DNA of 64,000 nucleotides from Pedobacter mucosus (GCF_022200785.1 NZ_CP087585.1:2418001-2482000); one strand, 5' to 3'; shown: positions 54,753-64,000, numbered from the stretch's first letter. Notes: generated by a model from the letters alone, not told the origin. Numbers and translations: made by a program.

Positions 54753-54759
54753 GATTATC

Positions 54760-57705
54760 CTATTTTAAAATAATGTTTAAGCCTAGAGCGATATTTCTTA
54801 CTCTAGGATAAATACCATTGTCTCCTCCTGTTTCTTCAGGGTCAATACCTGAATACTTTGTAATTAGCCATAAATTTTGTCCGGTTATTGACAATCGAAC
54901 TGCACTTATGTGTTTAGATTTAGCTGTAGGAATTTTATAGCCAACGTTTACATTTTCTAGTCGTATGAATTTGCCGTCTTCCAACCAATAATCAGTAGCT
55001 AAGGGGAAAGCTGAAGTAAACATATTATCATCTATTGCGCTTGCAAGCAGATTTGATTTACCCAAATTTTCTAAATAACTAAGATTAGACCTTAATGTAT
55101 TGAAAAGTTTGTTTCCGCCTGATCCGCGTACCAAAAGGGAAGCATCAAAGTTCTTATAACTAAAACTTGGAGTAAATGCGAATGTATATTTTGGTTGATT
55201 CTGACCTGCAAAAATTCTATCGGGACTTGTAGCACCTGCATCTATCCTACCGTTTTTATCCTGATCAACAATTGTTTCGGCACCATTTGCCGCTACACCC
55301 AAATGCTGCAAAATATAAATAGAACCAATGGCCTGGCCAACTACTAAATATGAGTTTTGTCCGCCGTAAGCAACATTATTAGTAATTAGCGGCACGCCAT
55401 TAAGGGAGCCGCTTAAGTTTAAGACTTTTGAGTCCATTAACGTGACATTTCCGCCTAATGTCAATCTTGTTGAAGAGTTGCTTATCAAATCATAGTTTAA
55501 AGTCATTTCTATACCTCGTCCCTGAATGCTACCAACATTTGCCTGGATTGATCCTGTAGGAAATGGTGGCTGTGGAACAGTATAACCGAATAATAATTTA
55601 TCAGTAACATTTTTATAAACATCAACGCTTCCATTTAACCTACCTTTCAACATTGCAAAATCAAGTCCTATGTTTGTGGATTTTTTACGTTCCCATTCTA
55701 AATCTGCATTAGAATTTTGCGTTATGCGAAAGTTAGTTTGAACGTTTCCTGCAAAATAGACTGTTCCAGAACCTTGAACAATTTGCAATGACTGCAATAC
55801 CCCTAGTGGCTGTTGATTTCCTGTGATACCAAAGCCCCCTCGTAATTTCAGTGATTTAAATATCTTTTGGTTTTTCATAAATGGTTCCTGATCGATTTTC
55901 CATGCTACTGAGGCTGAAGGAAAGTTGCCCCATTTATGATTTTCTCCAAATACGGTTGCACCATCTCTACGGAAATTTGCCGTTAGAAGATATCGGTCAA
56001 GAAAAGAATAATTTAAACGTCCGAGTACAGAAACGGTTCTACGTTGATTTCTATAAGACGAATAATCCCCTGCTTGTACTTTAGAAAAATCGCCCAAACC
56101 AAGGCTATTATAAGTGGCTAAGTCATTTACAAATCCTCTTGCTGCGCTTCCACTGCCAGAATCCATTTGAGCTTGCCATTCATAAACTGCTGCTACATCA
56201 AAATGATGTTTACCCAAATCTTTTGAGTAATTCAACTGAAAATCCATCAACTTGTAATCAGAATTATTGTTGTTTACGCTCGCATAGCCTTTTTGATCAA
56301 TTGCGGCAGCTACAGTAGAGATTGCAGGCGTAAAGTTTCCTGAAGTTCCATTTGTTTTTTGCCAGCTTCCGAATGCTTCTGCTGATAATCCATCAATAAT
56401 TTTGTAGTTGATGCGCATTGAACCTAATAGCCTGTTCGATTCAGTTTCACTAATAATGTTGTTTGCTGCGGCTAGAACGTTTAATGGTTGAAACAAATTT
56501 GGATCTGTAAAGTAAGATCCATCTGCTTTATATACCGGGTCAGTTGGTCTTGAAATATAAGCATTAGAAATAAGATTTGATGTAAAAGCTGCTCTGCCTA
56601 TTGAACCTGGACTACCATAGTTCTCGGAATTCGTGCCATTTAGAGTCATTGTGATGGATAACTTGTTATCAAATGCTTTCTGAGTGGCTTCTATTCTTCC
56701 AATATATCTTTGATTATCAGAGTTTATAACGATACCATTTTGCAGCACCATTCCAAGTGATGCACGATAGGTAAAGTTATCACCACTTCCGCCCATTGTT
56801 AAGGTGTGGTTCTGCGTTGTGCCATTTCTAGTAATTAACCCAAACCAATCTGTGTCAGCTCCAAAATTAGATGATGCAGGAATACTGCGTGCGGCAGCCT
56901 GTTGTGTCCATTCTGCCGCTGTAAGCATTTTTAATTGCCTGGTTACAACATCAATTGACGAGTTCGCAGTGTATTCGATAGAGGTCCCTGCCCTACTTTT
57001 TTTCATAGTTACGATCAAAACACCTGAAGCACCTCGCGAACCATAAATGGCCGTTGCTGATGCGTCCTTTAGTATTTCGATGCTTTGAATTTCGGTTGGA
57101 GGAATTTGATTTAATAAACCAACATCACCTTGAACACCGTCAATTACCACCAATGGATTATTATTTCCTTGAATGGATGTGATACCCCTTATCTTAATAT
57201 TAGGTGCGCTACCAGGTTCGCTGCCTGTTTGTGTAATTACAACTCCAGCCGCCTTACCTGCAATTTGTTGTAAGGGACTAGTTACAGCACCCTGATTAAA
57301 GTCTTTACTTGCAATACTGGCAACTGCCCCGGTAACATCCGATTTTTTTGCAGTTCCATAACCAATTACTACCACATCAGATAAGGACTTCGCATCAGGT
57401 TTTAACTGAATTACGATTGGTTTCCCAGGCACTAAAATTCGCTCAGATACATCATATCCTATAAAACTGACTGATACAGTTATTGCTGTTTGACTTATAC
57501 TTATCTGAAATTCTCCTTTAGTATTGGTAACCGTCGTTTGGTTGGTTCCTTTGATCAGAAGCGTAGCACCAGGTAAAGCTTCATTATTTTCATCAACAAC
57601 CTTCCCGGTAAATGCTGTTTGTTGCGAATAACTGAGCGTGCAGAAAAATAGTAAAAGTACGGTCAGTCCATACTTATAAAAGTAAAAAAAGTAATTTTTT
57701 CTCAT
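54760..57705 (-). CDS. susC: SusC/RagA-family TonB-dependent transporter for maltodextrins
   Basis: 981 aa: a signal peptide ending near SYSQQ, carboxypeptidase-D-like domain (about 30-115), TonB box region (LSDVVVIGYGTAKKSDVTGAVAS), plug, and a barrel ending in LGLNIILK. The motif DASATAIYGSRGASGVLIVTMKKS is the SusC signature. It is the first gene of the starch transcript, with a full TAnnTTTG match about 79 bp upstream of its ATG. Confidence 0.93.
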   Translation of the reverse strand: MRKNYFFYFYKYGLTVLLLFFCTLSYSQQTAFTGKVVDENNEALPGATLLIKGTNQTTVTNTKGEFQISISQTAITVSVSFIGYDVSERILVPGKPIVIQLKPDAKSLSDVVVIGYGTAKKSDVTGAVASIASKDFNQGAVTSPLQQIAGKAAGVVITQTGSEPGSAPNIKIRGITSIQGNNNPLVVIDGVQGDVGLLNQIPPTEIQSIEILKDASATAIYGSRGASGVLIVTMKKSRAGTSIEYTANSSIDVVTRQLKMLTAAEWTQQAAARSIPASSNFGADTDWFGLITRNGTTQNHTLTMGGSGDNFTYRASLGMVLQNGIVINSDNQRYIGRIEATQKAFDNKLSITMTLNGTNSENYGSPGSIGRAAFTSNLISNAYISRPTDPVYKADGSYFTDPNLFQPLNVLAAANNIISETESNRLLGSMRINYKIIDGLSAEAFGSWQKTNGTSGNFTPAISTVAAAIDQKGYASVNNNNSDYKLMDFQLNYSKDLGKHHFDVAAVYEWQAQMDSGSGSAARGFVNDLATYNSLGLGDFSKVQAGDYSSYRNQRRTVSVLGRLNYSFLDRYLLTANFRRDGATVFGENHKWGNFPSASVAWKIDQEPFMKNQKIFKSLKLRGGFGITGNQQPLGVLQSLQIVQGSGTVYFAGNVQTNFRITQNSNADLEWERKKSTNIGLDFAMLKGRLNGSVDVYKNVTDKLLFGYTVPQPPFPTGSIQANVGSIQGRGIEMTLNYDLISNSSTRLTLGGNVTLMDSKVLNLSGSLNGVPLITNNVAYGGQNSYLVVGQAIGSIYILQHLGVAANGAETIVDQDKNGRIDAGATSPDRIFAGQNQPKYTFAFTPSFSYKNFDASLLVRGSGGNKLFNTLRSNLSYLENLGKSNLLASAIDDNMFTSAFPLATDYWLEDGKFIRLENVNVGYKIPTAKSKHISAVRLSITGQNLWLITKYSGIDPEETGGDNGIYPRVRNIALGLNIILK

Positions 57706-58059
57706 ATTGATATTTGGTTAATATTTGGTTATGTAATTGCAAAACGGGGAGTAATGCGCCCACTATTCAAAGTAAGTGTACTGCAAATCTAATAGCAATA
57801 GAAATAAAATGGAATATTAAAAATAAATTGCCAGTATCATACTTAAGTTTATAATAATCAATAACTTAAAGAAATTTATACTAGTCAATAATATAGATAA
57901 TTATAAATATTTTTTTATGAATAGGCCAAAAAAACAAAGATTAATACCAATATTTGAATTTTTATTGATAGATATAAAACGAGAATAACCCGAAACCAGG
58001 AAACTGTTATTTTATTTTAAAAAAAAATAGAAGATTATGACTGGCAAATACCAGAATCT
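57706..58059. promoter_or_regulatory. Control region of the starch locus
   Basis: A 354-bp gap between the regulator gene's end and susC. It holds the -7 match at 57784-57791. Further up it is nearly all A+T, and I found no palindrome matching a SusR-type operator. Confidence 0.4.
57784..57791 (-). promoter_or_regulatory. Candidate -7 element of the starch susC
   Basis: The minus strand reads TAGATTTG, a full TAnnTTTG match. The leader would be about 73 nt. No clear TTG lies at the right distance upstream. Confidence 0.45.
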
Positions 58060-59778
58060 TTATACAACAACAAAGGGTAAATGTTTTCTTACTGTACTAA
58101 TGCTCATAATTTTATCCTTAAAATCATCATTAGGTATAAGCGACCGGTTTTTAACTTTTGTTTTATAAGTGTAAATGGTATTAACAGAATAATTCAAGAT
58201 TTTTGCTATTGTTTCATTCTCATCGATCCCTAATCGGATTAAAGCAAATATCCTGAGTTCGTTGTTGAGCAACTGCCCAGGAATTAAATGAGTTTGATGC
58301 TTTTCATTAAATAATGTGTTAAACTCCTCAATAAAGTTTGGGAATAGATTTAGAAATACTTCATCGAAATGCTTATAAAAACATTCCCTTTCGAAATTTG
58401 TGTTAAGTCGGTGTAAAATTACTTCGAGTTCATCATATTGCTTAAGATCTACGATTTTTTCGAGTGAACGTTTTAGTCGATCCATCTTTTCAATGTAATC
58501 CGCGTTAACATTAAAAAAATGCCCTATGTACTCCTCTTTAATCATGTTTACCTCATCAAGTTTATTATTTGTAAGCATTAAAGATTGATTTGCAACATCT
58601 AACGATTTATTGATTCTTAAAAGACTACTGTTTGCATTATTTAGATCTACCATTTGGTTCACAATGAGCTGATCTGCGATTCTTATCTTTTTTAACTGTT
58701 TTAGATTGGCGAAAGCAAAATACAGTGTGAGCAATATTAATAGGGTTATTGTCGAGGCATAAATAAGTAAGGATAACTTTTGCTTTTCTATATCATTGAT
58801 TTTATCTTTTTCAATTATCGGCAGAATGTTGCTGATTTCTACTTTACGCTGTTTTGCGCCGTATAAGTCATTATCCTCAATTGCGCTATGAATATAAACA
58901 AACGCCTCCTTTGTGTTACCATTGAGGTATAGATGTTTAGCTAAATGCACAAGTGCTAATGATTCCTTAATTGAATATTTTTTATCAATAATAGATGATT
59001 TAAGTAAATAACTTAAACCAATTTCATTTTTATTCACACTAAAATACAAATAACTTAAGCAGCTGTAAATGATTGCACTATCTCGATATGACAAATTTAA
59101 TTTCAATAGTTTTTCATAAGGAATTATGGCAGCCCGAAAGTTTTTGCTTCGGAGCATCTTTAAACCTAATCCCGAAAGATGATGATAGCTATTTTTAGAA
59201 TAACGGTTGATAATTGTATCACAGAAGCTCAAACCTCTCTGCGTATAGAGTTTACGATAAAAATCAATTTTATTATAATCTGATAGATCGAAATTACTTC
59301 TTGCCATTAAAAAATAAAACTCAAATTTTTGCTGCTCATTCAAATAATTTGATCTAACGGTTTTTAAGGTATCTAAACCTTCCTTGAACATTCCAGAGGA
59401 AACCAATACAAAACCTAAATTAACCTTTGAGTAATTGATTTTATTATTGTCTTTTAATAAATAGGCACATTCGCTTGCTTTTTTACAGTAAACATATGCA
59501 GAATCATGGATAAATGATTTATAAGCGTTGAATAATTCTAAATATAGCTGATAACGTAGTTCTTGGGATTTAAAATTTAAACTAAGTTGCTTTTGTAGTA
59601 GCCCAATGCTTTTTCTTTTCTGATTATCTAGATGGACTTTATCTAGCAATACCTCATTTAATACTGTTTTTAAACTATCAATGTTCTCCGAAGCAGTGAC
59701 TTTTGAAGCTAAAATGGTTTGCGAAAACAAAAATAAAAACAAAAAAAGAAAATACTTATTTCTATGTAAACGTAGCAT
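58060..59778 (-). CDS. SusR-like regulator (DUF6377)
   Basis: 572 aa. An N-terminal signal ([15 protein letters not shown]) is followed by a helical, TPR-like periplasmic part (about 30-320). One membrane helix follows (about 330-352, [23 protein letters not shown]), then a coiled coil and a C-terminal helix-turn-helix ([39 protein letters not shown]). The layout matches SusR of Bacteroides and the DUF6377 family: a membrane-spanning regulator that senses maltose-type sugars outside and binds DNA inside. It lies just upstream of susC in the same direction and probably activates it. Confidence 0.83.
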   Translation of the reverse strand: MLRLHRNKYFLFLFLFLFSQTILASKVTASENIDSLKTVLNEVLLDKVHLDNQKRKSIGLLQKQLSLNFKSQELRYQLYLELFNAYKSFIHDSAYVYCKKASECAYLLKDNNKINYSKVNLGFVLVSSGMFKEGLDTLKTVRSNYLNEQQKFEFYFLMARSNFDLSDYNKIDFYRKLYTQRGLSFCDTIINRYSKNSYHHLSGLGLKMLRSKNFRAAIIPYEKLLKLNLSYRDSAIIYSCLSYLYFSVNKNEIGLSYLLKSSIIDKKYSIKESLALVHLAKHLYLNGNTKEAFVYIHSAIEDNDLYGAKQRKVEISNILPIIEKDKINDIEKQKLSLLIYASTITLLILLTLYFAFANLKQLKKIRIADQLIVNQMVDLNNANSSLLRINKSLDVANQSLMLTNNKLDEVNMIKEEYIGHFFNVNADYIEKMDRLKRSLEKIVDLKQYDELEVILHRLNTNFERECFYKHFDEVFLNLFPNFIEEFNTLFNEKHQTHLIPGQLLNNELRIFALIRLGIDENETIAKILNYSVNTIYTYKTKVKNRSLIPNDDFKDKIMSISTVRKHLPFVVV

Positions 59779-60324
59779 GGCTTATTATAAGAGTGATAAA
59801 AGTTAAGTCATTTTAGTTATAAAATTTTGAAAGTTCATCGATAGACTTGTAGAACAGTATATAAGGATAGACACGTTATCAACATAGCCGATAACCTCAG
59901 TACTGATAATTTCATATTATTTGGTTAAATAAGTTACAACTAATATAGTTATAATATGATGAGGACCAAAAATGATAATTATTAGGCTTATAATATAGGC
60001 AAGCTTATCCTTATTGTTTCAGCCGTTATGTCTTAGGCTTTTGAAAGTAATCGAACAACTGTCTAAAAACGCAGATTAAAAAATCAATGTAAATACACTA
60101 ACGACCTTAATAAGCATGCTGTTATTTATAATGCAAATTTAATCAGTAAATAAATCCCTTTATTAAATAGATAAAACTGTTTCTATAAAGCCATTTTTTT
60201 TAACATCTTATAGAATGAATGTTAAAAAAAATCTTCTCACAAAACGAAGCTAAAAATACTAGTCAATATTGCGTGTAGTTACATATTTCATGATAATGCT
60301 TTCAAGAACTCTTGGATTTCACCT
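59779..60324. other. Intergenic region upstream of the SusR-like gene
   Basis: 546 bp, strongly A+T-rich, with no gene, strong hairpin or full -7 match that I can support. Confidence 0.35.
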
Positions 60325-60663
60325 CTAGTTTTGACCCCCTCCCTTAATTTCCGGGTCTGCAATTTCAAATACAAGATCTTTTACTAAATCATTTTCATAC
60401 TGAGTCAGTTCACCTAAAGTAAAACAATTGCAGATATAGGCTGATTCTGATGAAGTGAGGTTTCCCTGCAAAACTGCATTTAAGAATTTAACAACAGCAT
60501 TGATATCAAAATAAATAGACTCATCTTCAAAAAAATATAAATTTGTAACTCCACCATTTTTTTTAGGCAAAGAATATTCTACGATTTCTGTTTCAATTTT
60601 GCTTGATAACCCTAAAGCAGTTATTTGGCCTTTTATAAAAAGATTTATGCATGATGATTTCAT
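60325..60663 (-). CDS. Hypothetical protein, 112 aa
   Basis: A small acidic soluble protein (MKSSCINLFIKGQITALGLSS...) ending in a Gly-rich tail. I do not recognise it. Coding is supported only by length, composition and a consistent frame. No neighbour points to a role. Confidence 0.45.
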   Translation of the reverse strand: MKSSCINLFIKGQITALGLSSKIETEIVEYSLPKKNGGVTNLYFFEDESIYFDINAVVKFLNAVLQGNLTSSESAYICNCFTLGELTQYENDLVKDLVFEIADPEIKGGGQN

Positions 60664-60954
60664 AATTTCGGCAAACTTGTTTGTTAAAATTTCATCATTA
60701 TATTAAACATATTCTAAATATTATGCTTTCATAAACGAGGAAATTTTAGGATACATTATTGATAAAAACAACTTGCTTAAAAACCAAAAAGAGTTCCAGC
60801 GGATTAAAAATTGTTTTAATAAAATATAAAATCTTTTTTAATACATTAGTACAACAAATAAGGGTAACATTCATTAGTCCATTCATGCAATAAAGGACGA
60901 ATAGGTACGACGACGTTAGACCTAAATACGATTTATAGGTAATTACTAAATATA
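60664..60954. other. Intergenic region between two small divergent genes
   Basis: About 290 bp, strongly A+T-rich, with no feature I can support. Confidence 0.3.
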
Positions 60955-61308
60955 ATGCTAACCGAAAGAATTTACTATGTTACCAATGAGATAAAAAGGC
61001 AGTTATCTTTAGACTTTGAATTAGTCGAAGAAAAGGGTTGGTATCTTTTGTACAAACGAAATTTCGACAAATCTTATTGGCGACTAGATAAGCCAGAAAA
61101 ATATCAAACACAATACTTTTTAAAGTTAAACACCTTAGATAATTGGGCAAAATTTGATGCAAAGGACTTACAGGTAAATCTTTTGAAAAAAGAAAGAGGT
61201 CGGAACGAAATCGGAATCTGTATTTGGGAAAATTGTCTGACAAATAGCTTAAATGGTTTAATCTATTGCGAAAAACACGCTTACGAAGAAATGGGTATTA
61301 GAGCATAA
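60955..61308 (+). CDS. Hypothetical protein, 117 aa, possible zinc-binding tail
   Basis: A soluble protein rich in Lys, Tyr and Trp. The tail CIWENCLTNSLNGLIYCEKH has the spacing C-x4-C-x9-C-x2-H, similar to small zinc knuckles in which the last pair is CEKH. No family is recognised. It stands alone between two small genes. Confidence 0.5.
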   Translation: MLTERIYYVTNEIKRQLSLDFELVEEKGWYLLYKRNFDKSYWRLDKPEKYQTQYFLKLNTLDNWAKFDAKDLQVNLLKKERGRNEIGICIWENCLTNSLNGLIYCEKHAYEEMGIRA

Positions 61309-61653
61309 CTCTTTAAAACAACAGGGGTCGATTTTGATAAATCGGGATCTATACTATCTTCTAACCGTCTCAAAAAACGAAGGTATCCATCCCCTACTTC
61401 ACCCTTTCTAAATGTATTTTCAACGGTTTCGTCAAATAAAAAAATCAAGCAAAGACCAACTTTTTATTGCCGTTAACTTTTATCATTTACTCATTATCAA
61501 AAATTAATTATTTCATTTGAATAATGGAATGGATTTATGAGAATTTAGCGAAAAGGGTAAGGTTAACAGCACTAAAGTAGCGACTTTTTAAACTATAATA
61601 TTTCTATGTCCTACATTCATGAAACTTATTAAATAACCAGGGTTTTTATAAAA
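61309..61653. other. Intergenic region with repeat copy 2
   Basis: 345 bp between a small hypothetical gene and the HxlR gene end. It holds the second copy of the 19-nt repeat and otherwise nothing I can support. Confidence 0.4.
61363..61381. repeat. 19-nt repeat, copy 2
   Basis: AACCGTCTCAAAAAACGAA is identical to 49530-49548. The GAGAC arm that makes a hairpin in copy 1 is absent here. Confidence 0.45.
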
Positions 61654-62010
61654 TTATTCTACTTGAGTGCCCATTACCTTCTTACGGTGGCTAATGCCCC
61701 AGTCTTTCATTGCATAAATAATTGGTGTTAGTGTATCTGCATAAGGCTCATGGGTGTATGTAATTCTTACTGGATAATCACCCAACACGGTTCTTTTAAT
61801 AAGATGGTGCTTTTCCAGCTCTTTTAACTCTTTAGCCAACACCTTTGGAGTAATGCCTGGTATACTTTCCTGGATATCAACAAATCTATCATTGCCTACA
61901 CCAATAGAGACAATTATCGGAATTTTCCACTTACCGCTCATTACATCTAAAAAATCCCGTACCGGCTTGATGGTGCTTATGCAATCATTATAACCTCTTT
62001 TTACTGCCAT
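61654..62010 (-). CDS. HxlR-family transcription regulator
   Basis: 118 aa from the ATG at 62010, giving MAVKRGYNDCISTIKPVRDFLDVMSGKWKIPIIVSIG, the normal HxlR start with the Cys near the N-terminus and the SGKWK line. The winged helix has FVDIQESIPGITPKVLAKELKELEKHHLIKRTVLGDYPVRITYTHEPYA. A longer frame to 62274 exists but overlaps the divergent nitroreductase. HxlR proteins often sense reactive aldehydes, quinones or redox change through the Cys; the divergent flavoenzyme genes are the likely targets. Confidence 0.88.
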   Translation of the reverse strand: MAVKRGYNDCISTIKPVRDFLDVMSGKWKIPIIVSIGVGNDRFVDIQESIPGITPKVLAKELKELEKHHLIKRTVLGDYPVRITYTHEPYADTLTPIIYAMKDWGISHRKKVMGTQVE

Positions 62011-62113
62011 AATTGTCTTTTCAAAAAAATAATACGCTTTCCTAAAGGAAAGAGCTATACAAAGTAAAGCATATATTTTCGAAATTTGTCTTACTAATTT
62101 GAAATCAGACGTT

Positions 62114-62818
62114 ATGGAACCAGAAATATTAAAACAAACACAACAAGGCCTATATATATTTAAAGAGGTTCTCCGTTCAAGAACATCATGTCGTGGCTTC
62201 TTAGACACACCGGTATCAGAAAACACTATTACCTCCGTTTTAGAGGATGCCAAATTAGCTCCGTCAAACTGCAATACTCAGCCCTGGGAAACTCATATCA
62301 TTTCGGGAAACAAACTAAAGGAATTATCTGAGGCGCTGTTGAGAGAAAACAACGCTGAAAGGTTTACGCCGGATTTCAGCTTTGATACCAATGAATATCA
62401 CGATCGTTACAAAGAACGTTACTTTAACCTGTCTAAGACTCATTATGATGGCTTCAGAGTTAAGCGTGAAGATAAAGAAGGCCGAAAAGAGGTTTCAGAT
62501 CTGAACTATACCTTCTTTAATGCTCCACATGTTGCTATTCCATTTATGCCCTCATTTGGCGATAATGTGCGGGTAGGTGGTGATATTGGTATGTATGGTC
62601 AAACATTTCTTTTATCTCTTACGGCACATGGCCTAGCAGGTATCCCGCAGACAGCATTGGGTTTTTTCGCTGGCACCATAAGAGAGATTCTGAATGTGCC
62701 GAGTGAACTTAAAATGTTGTTCGGAATTTCATTTGGTTATGCCGATCCCAATTCGCCTGGTAATTCGTTTAAATTAGGCCGGGATCCGCTGTCCAGCAAT
62801 GTCACTTTTCATCAATAA
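62114..62818 (+). CDS. Nitroreductase-family flavoprotein
   Basis: 234 aa from the ATG at 62114; a TTG at 62099 adds five residues without need. The FMN-binding start is LRSRTSCRGFLDTPVSENTITSVLEDAKLAPSNCNTQPWETHIISG, and the later GIGMYGQTFLLSLTAHGLAGIPQTALGFF-like line and FGISFGYADPNSPGNSFKLGRDPL are typical. It reduces nitro groups or quinones with NAD(P)H. It is divergent from HxlR (103-bp gap) and 12 bp before the monooxygenase gene, so the two flavin enzymes form an operon. Confidence 0.88.
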   Translation: MEPEILKQTQQGLYIFKEVLRSRTSCRGFLDTPVSENTITSVLEDAKLAPSNCNTQPWETHIISGNKLKELSEALLRENNAERFTPDFSFDTNEYHDRYKERYFNLSKTHYDGFRVKREDKEGRKEVSDLNYTFFNAPHVAIPFMPSFGDNVRVGGDIGMYGQTFLLSLTAHGLAGIPQTALGFFAGTIREILNVPSELKMLFGISFGYADPNSPGNSFKLGRDPLSSNVTFHQ

Positions 62819-62830
62819 TATACCATTCAT

Positions 62831-64000
62831 ATGATAGGTGGAAATAATACAAAAATGCTCATCGGATTAACCTCTGGCAACGGTTACGGCTTCCAACCGG
62901 GAGCATGGCGAATGCCTGGTGTTGATCCTAGAAGCTATACAAGCTATGATGCCCACGTCAGGCACGCTCAGGCAGCAGAACGGGGAAAATTCCAGTTTAT
63001 ATTTCTGCCTGACGGCCCATCTACGGATAAGACATCTCTTCTAGAAAACGACGCGCCAAATTTTAACCTTGATGTGATGATGACACTGGCTGCTGTAGCA
63101 AGGGAAACCAGGCGGATTGGTTTGGTAGCCACGGGCTCTACAACGTTCAATACGCCCTTTGCTCTGGCAAAACAATTTAAGGCGCTGGATATAATGAGCC
63201 ATGGGCGGGCAGGCTGGAATGCCATCACCTCCGCTAGTAATGATGTTGCTGCAATCTACGGGCAAACCATTCCATCCAGTAAAGACCGCTATGGGCGGGC
63301 GCACGAAGTAGTTCAGGTGGTTCAGGCATTTTGGGGAAGCTCGGGCAAGGATGCCTGGGTGCATGATAAGGAAAGTGGACAATTTGCAAAGCACGAGAAA
63401 ATCTCGACCGTTAATGTTAAAGGCGAGTATGTAAATGCCCGAGGCACACTTTTTATTCCGCCATCTAAACAGGGACAGCCCATAGTCTTTCATGCAGGCG
63501 GAAGTCCCAATGCACACGAGCTGGCAGGGAGGTTTGCAAATGTAGTGATCGGCGCTGCCTTTACGATTGAAGACGGCATACAACAACGTAATGCCTTTCG
63601 TGAAGCTGCAAATAAGTATGGCCGTGATCCTGATGAAATCAAATTTATCGCAGGGATGATGACTACCATCGTTAAAGACAGGCGTACAGCACTCGATCGC
63701 AGACTGCAGTTAATGGGACATCTTATTCCACAGCGGGTTGCCTACCTTCAGCAGATGTTAGGCATCAGACTTGACCTTAACAGTCTGGATGAACCGCTTT
63801 CGAAAGAGCAACTGGAAGCAGCATTCCCTTCACCATACGACCCGCGATCTGAAAAAGCCCTGGAAATTGCGAAAGAAGGATGGAGTTTGAAGGATATAAT
63901 TGCGCACGGTATCATTGATTTCCATCCTGCGATCGTAGGCCCAGGTATTGAGGCCGCAGATCACATGCAGACATGGTTTGAGGCTGGTGCATGTGACGGC
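62831..64000 (+). CDS. LLM-class flavin-dependent monooxygenase, NtaA/DszA type (partial)
   Basis: 390 codons are visible from the ATG at 62831 and the frame runs off the right edge, so the end is missing; relatives have about 440-460 aa. An internal ATG at 62855 is a possible alternative start. The NtaA/SnaA/DszA pattern is clear: SGNGYGFQPGAWRMPGVDPRSYTSYDAHVRHAQAAERGKF, then DIMSHGRAGWNAITSASNDVAA, YGRAHEVVQVVQAFW and QPIVFHAGGSPNAHELAGRFANVV. It would use reduced FMN to oxidise a small compound; the substrate is unknown. G+C is higher than in most of the window, which suggests gain by transfer. Confidence 0.88.
   Translation, partial: MIGGNNTKMLIGLTSGNGYGFQPGAWRMPGVDPRSYTSYDAHVRHAQAAERGKFQFIFLPDGPSTDKTSLLENDAPNFNLDVMMTLAAVARETRRIGLVATGSTTFNTPFALAKQFKALDIMSHGRAGWNAITSASNDVAAIYGQTIPSSKDRYGRAHEVVQVVQAFWGSSGKDAWVHDKESGQFAKHEKISTVNVKGEYVNARGTLFIPPSKQGQPIVFHAGGSPNAHELAGRFANVVIGAAFTIEDGIQQRNAFREAANKYGRDPDEIKFIAGMMTTIVKDRRTALDRRLQLMGHLIPQRVAYLQQMLGIRLDLNSLDEPLSKEQLEAAFPSPYDPRSEKALEIAKEGWSLKDIIAHGIIDFHPAIVGPGIEAADHMQTWFEAGACDG

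Noticed and set aside
62011..62274. N-terminal extension of the HxlR gene to 62274
   Set aside because: It overlaps the divergent nitroreductase coding region and reads as non-HxlR sequence. The ATG at 62010 gives the standard family start.
62968..63586. Two long minus-strand frames opposite the monooxygenase
   Set aside because: They are shadows of the G+C-richer monooxygenase gene, which has clear family motifs on the plus strand.
1..64000. CRISPR array, tRNA or rRNA genes, prophage or intact insertion sequence
   Set aside because: No regularly spaced repeats, cloverleaf-type sequence, transposase or integrase was seen on either strand while reading. No dedicated tool was run, so a degenerate case could be missed.

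Overview
The window looks like a chromosomal segment of a Bacteroidota soil or rhizosphere bacterium, most likely family Sphingobacteriaceae (Pedobacter-like). The reasons are two SusC/SusD-type polysaccharide utilization loci, the A+T-rich sequence, promoter elements of the Bacteroidota type (TAnnTTTG), few obvious Shine-Dalgarno sequences, and families common in this group: DUF5017, DUF6377/SusR-like, DUF6428, DUF6766, and hybrid PAS kinases without a DNA-binding regulator. No tRNA, rRNA, CRISPR array or intact insertion sequence was seen. This placement comes from reading the sequence; no database search was run.

Layout. Positions 1-6743 hold assorted single genes: the tail of a secreted protein, a membrane protein, a cystathionine beta-synthase, an AmpG-like transporter, a frameshifted GH144-type glucanase gene and methionine aminopeptidase. 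Positions 6887-21828 are one long minus-strand locus for beta-GlcNAc glycans (chitin-type or N-glycan-type): SusC, SusD, a DUF5017 lipoprotein, two GH18 enzymes, a GH20 hexosaminidase, a sugar transporter, NagA, NagB and a CBM9-like protein. A LacI-type regulator gene lies beside it, and three copies of an ACGTAYACGT palindrome sit at the two promoter regions. The genes give a complete outside-to-inside route (bind, cleave, import, deacetylate, deaminate) except for a GlcNAc kinase.

Positions 22212-38686 are accessory and sensory: an MscS-type channel, a MarR-GNAT fusion, a PAS histidine kinase with a single-domain response regulator, a type-B carboxylesterase, a PQQ-type sugar dehydrogenase lipoprotein, a GAF/PAS protein with no output domain, an SDR-TetR pair with twin palindromic operators around its promoter, a second PAS kinase and a GNAT acetyltransferase. 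Positions 39053-46348 form a stress and metal island: an ArsR gene broken by a stop codon, DUF6428, a thioredoxin-reductase-like flavoprotein divergent from a Fur-family regulator (two tandem 23-bp palindromes between them), YciE plus a large catalase, DUF6766 and an ankyrin protein. A third PAS kinase follows.

Positions 49957-59778 are a compact starch locus on the minus strand: a SusR-like regulator, SusC, SusD and two GH13 amylases, without SusE/SusF. The end (60325-64000) holds two small orphan genes, then an HxlR regulator divergent from a nitroreductase and an LLM-type flavin monooxygenase cut by the window edge. The monooxygenase is visibly more G+C-rich than the rest.

The most notable observations are the operator sets that match local regulators (LacI, TetR, Fur, ArsR), five genes whose start codon lies within 10 nt of a TAnnTTTG element (possible leaderless mRNAs), a beta-repeat insertion inside a SusD, and two genes (GH144 and ArsR) each apparently disabled by a single change.
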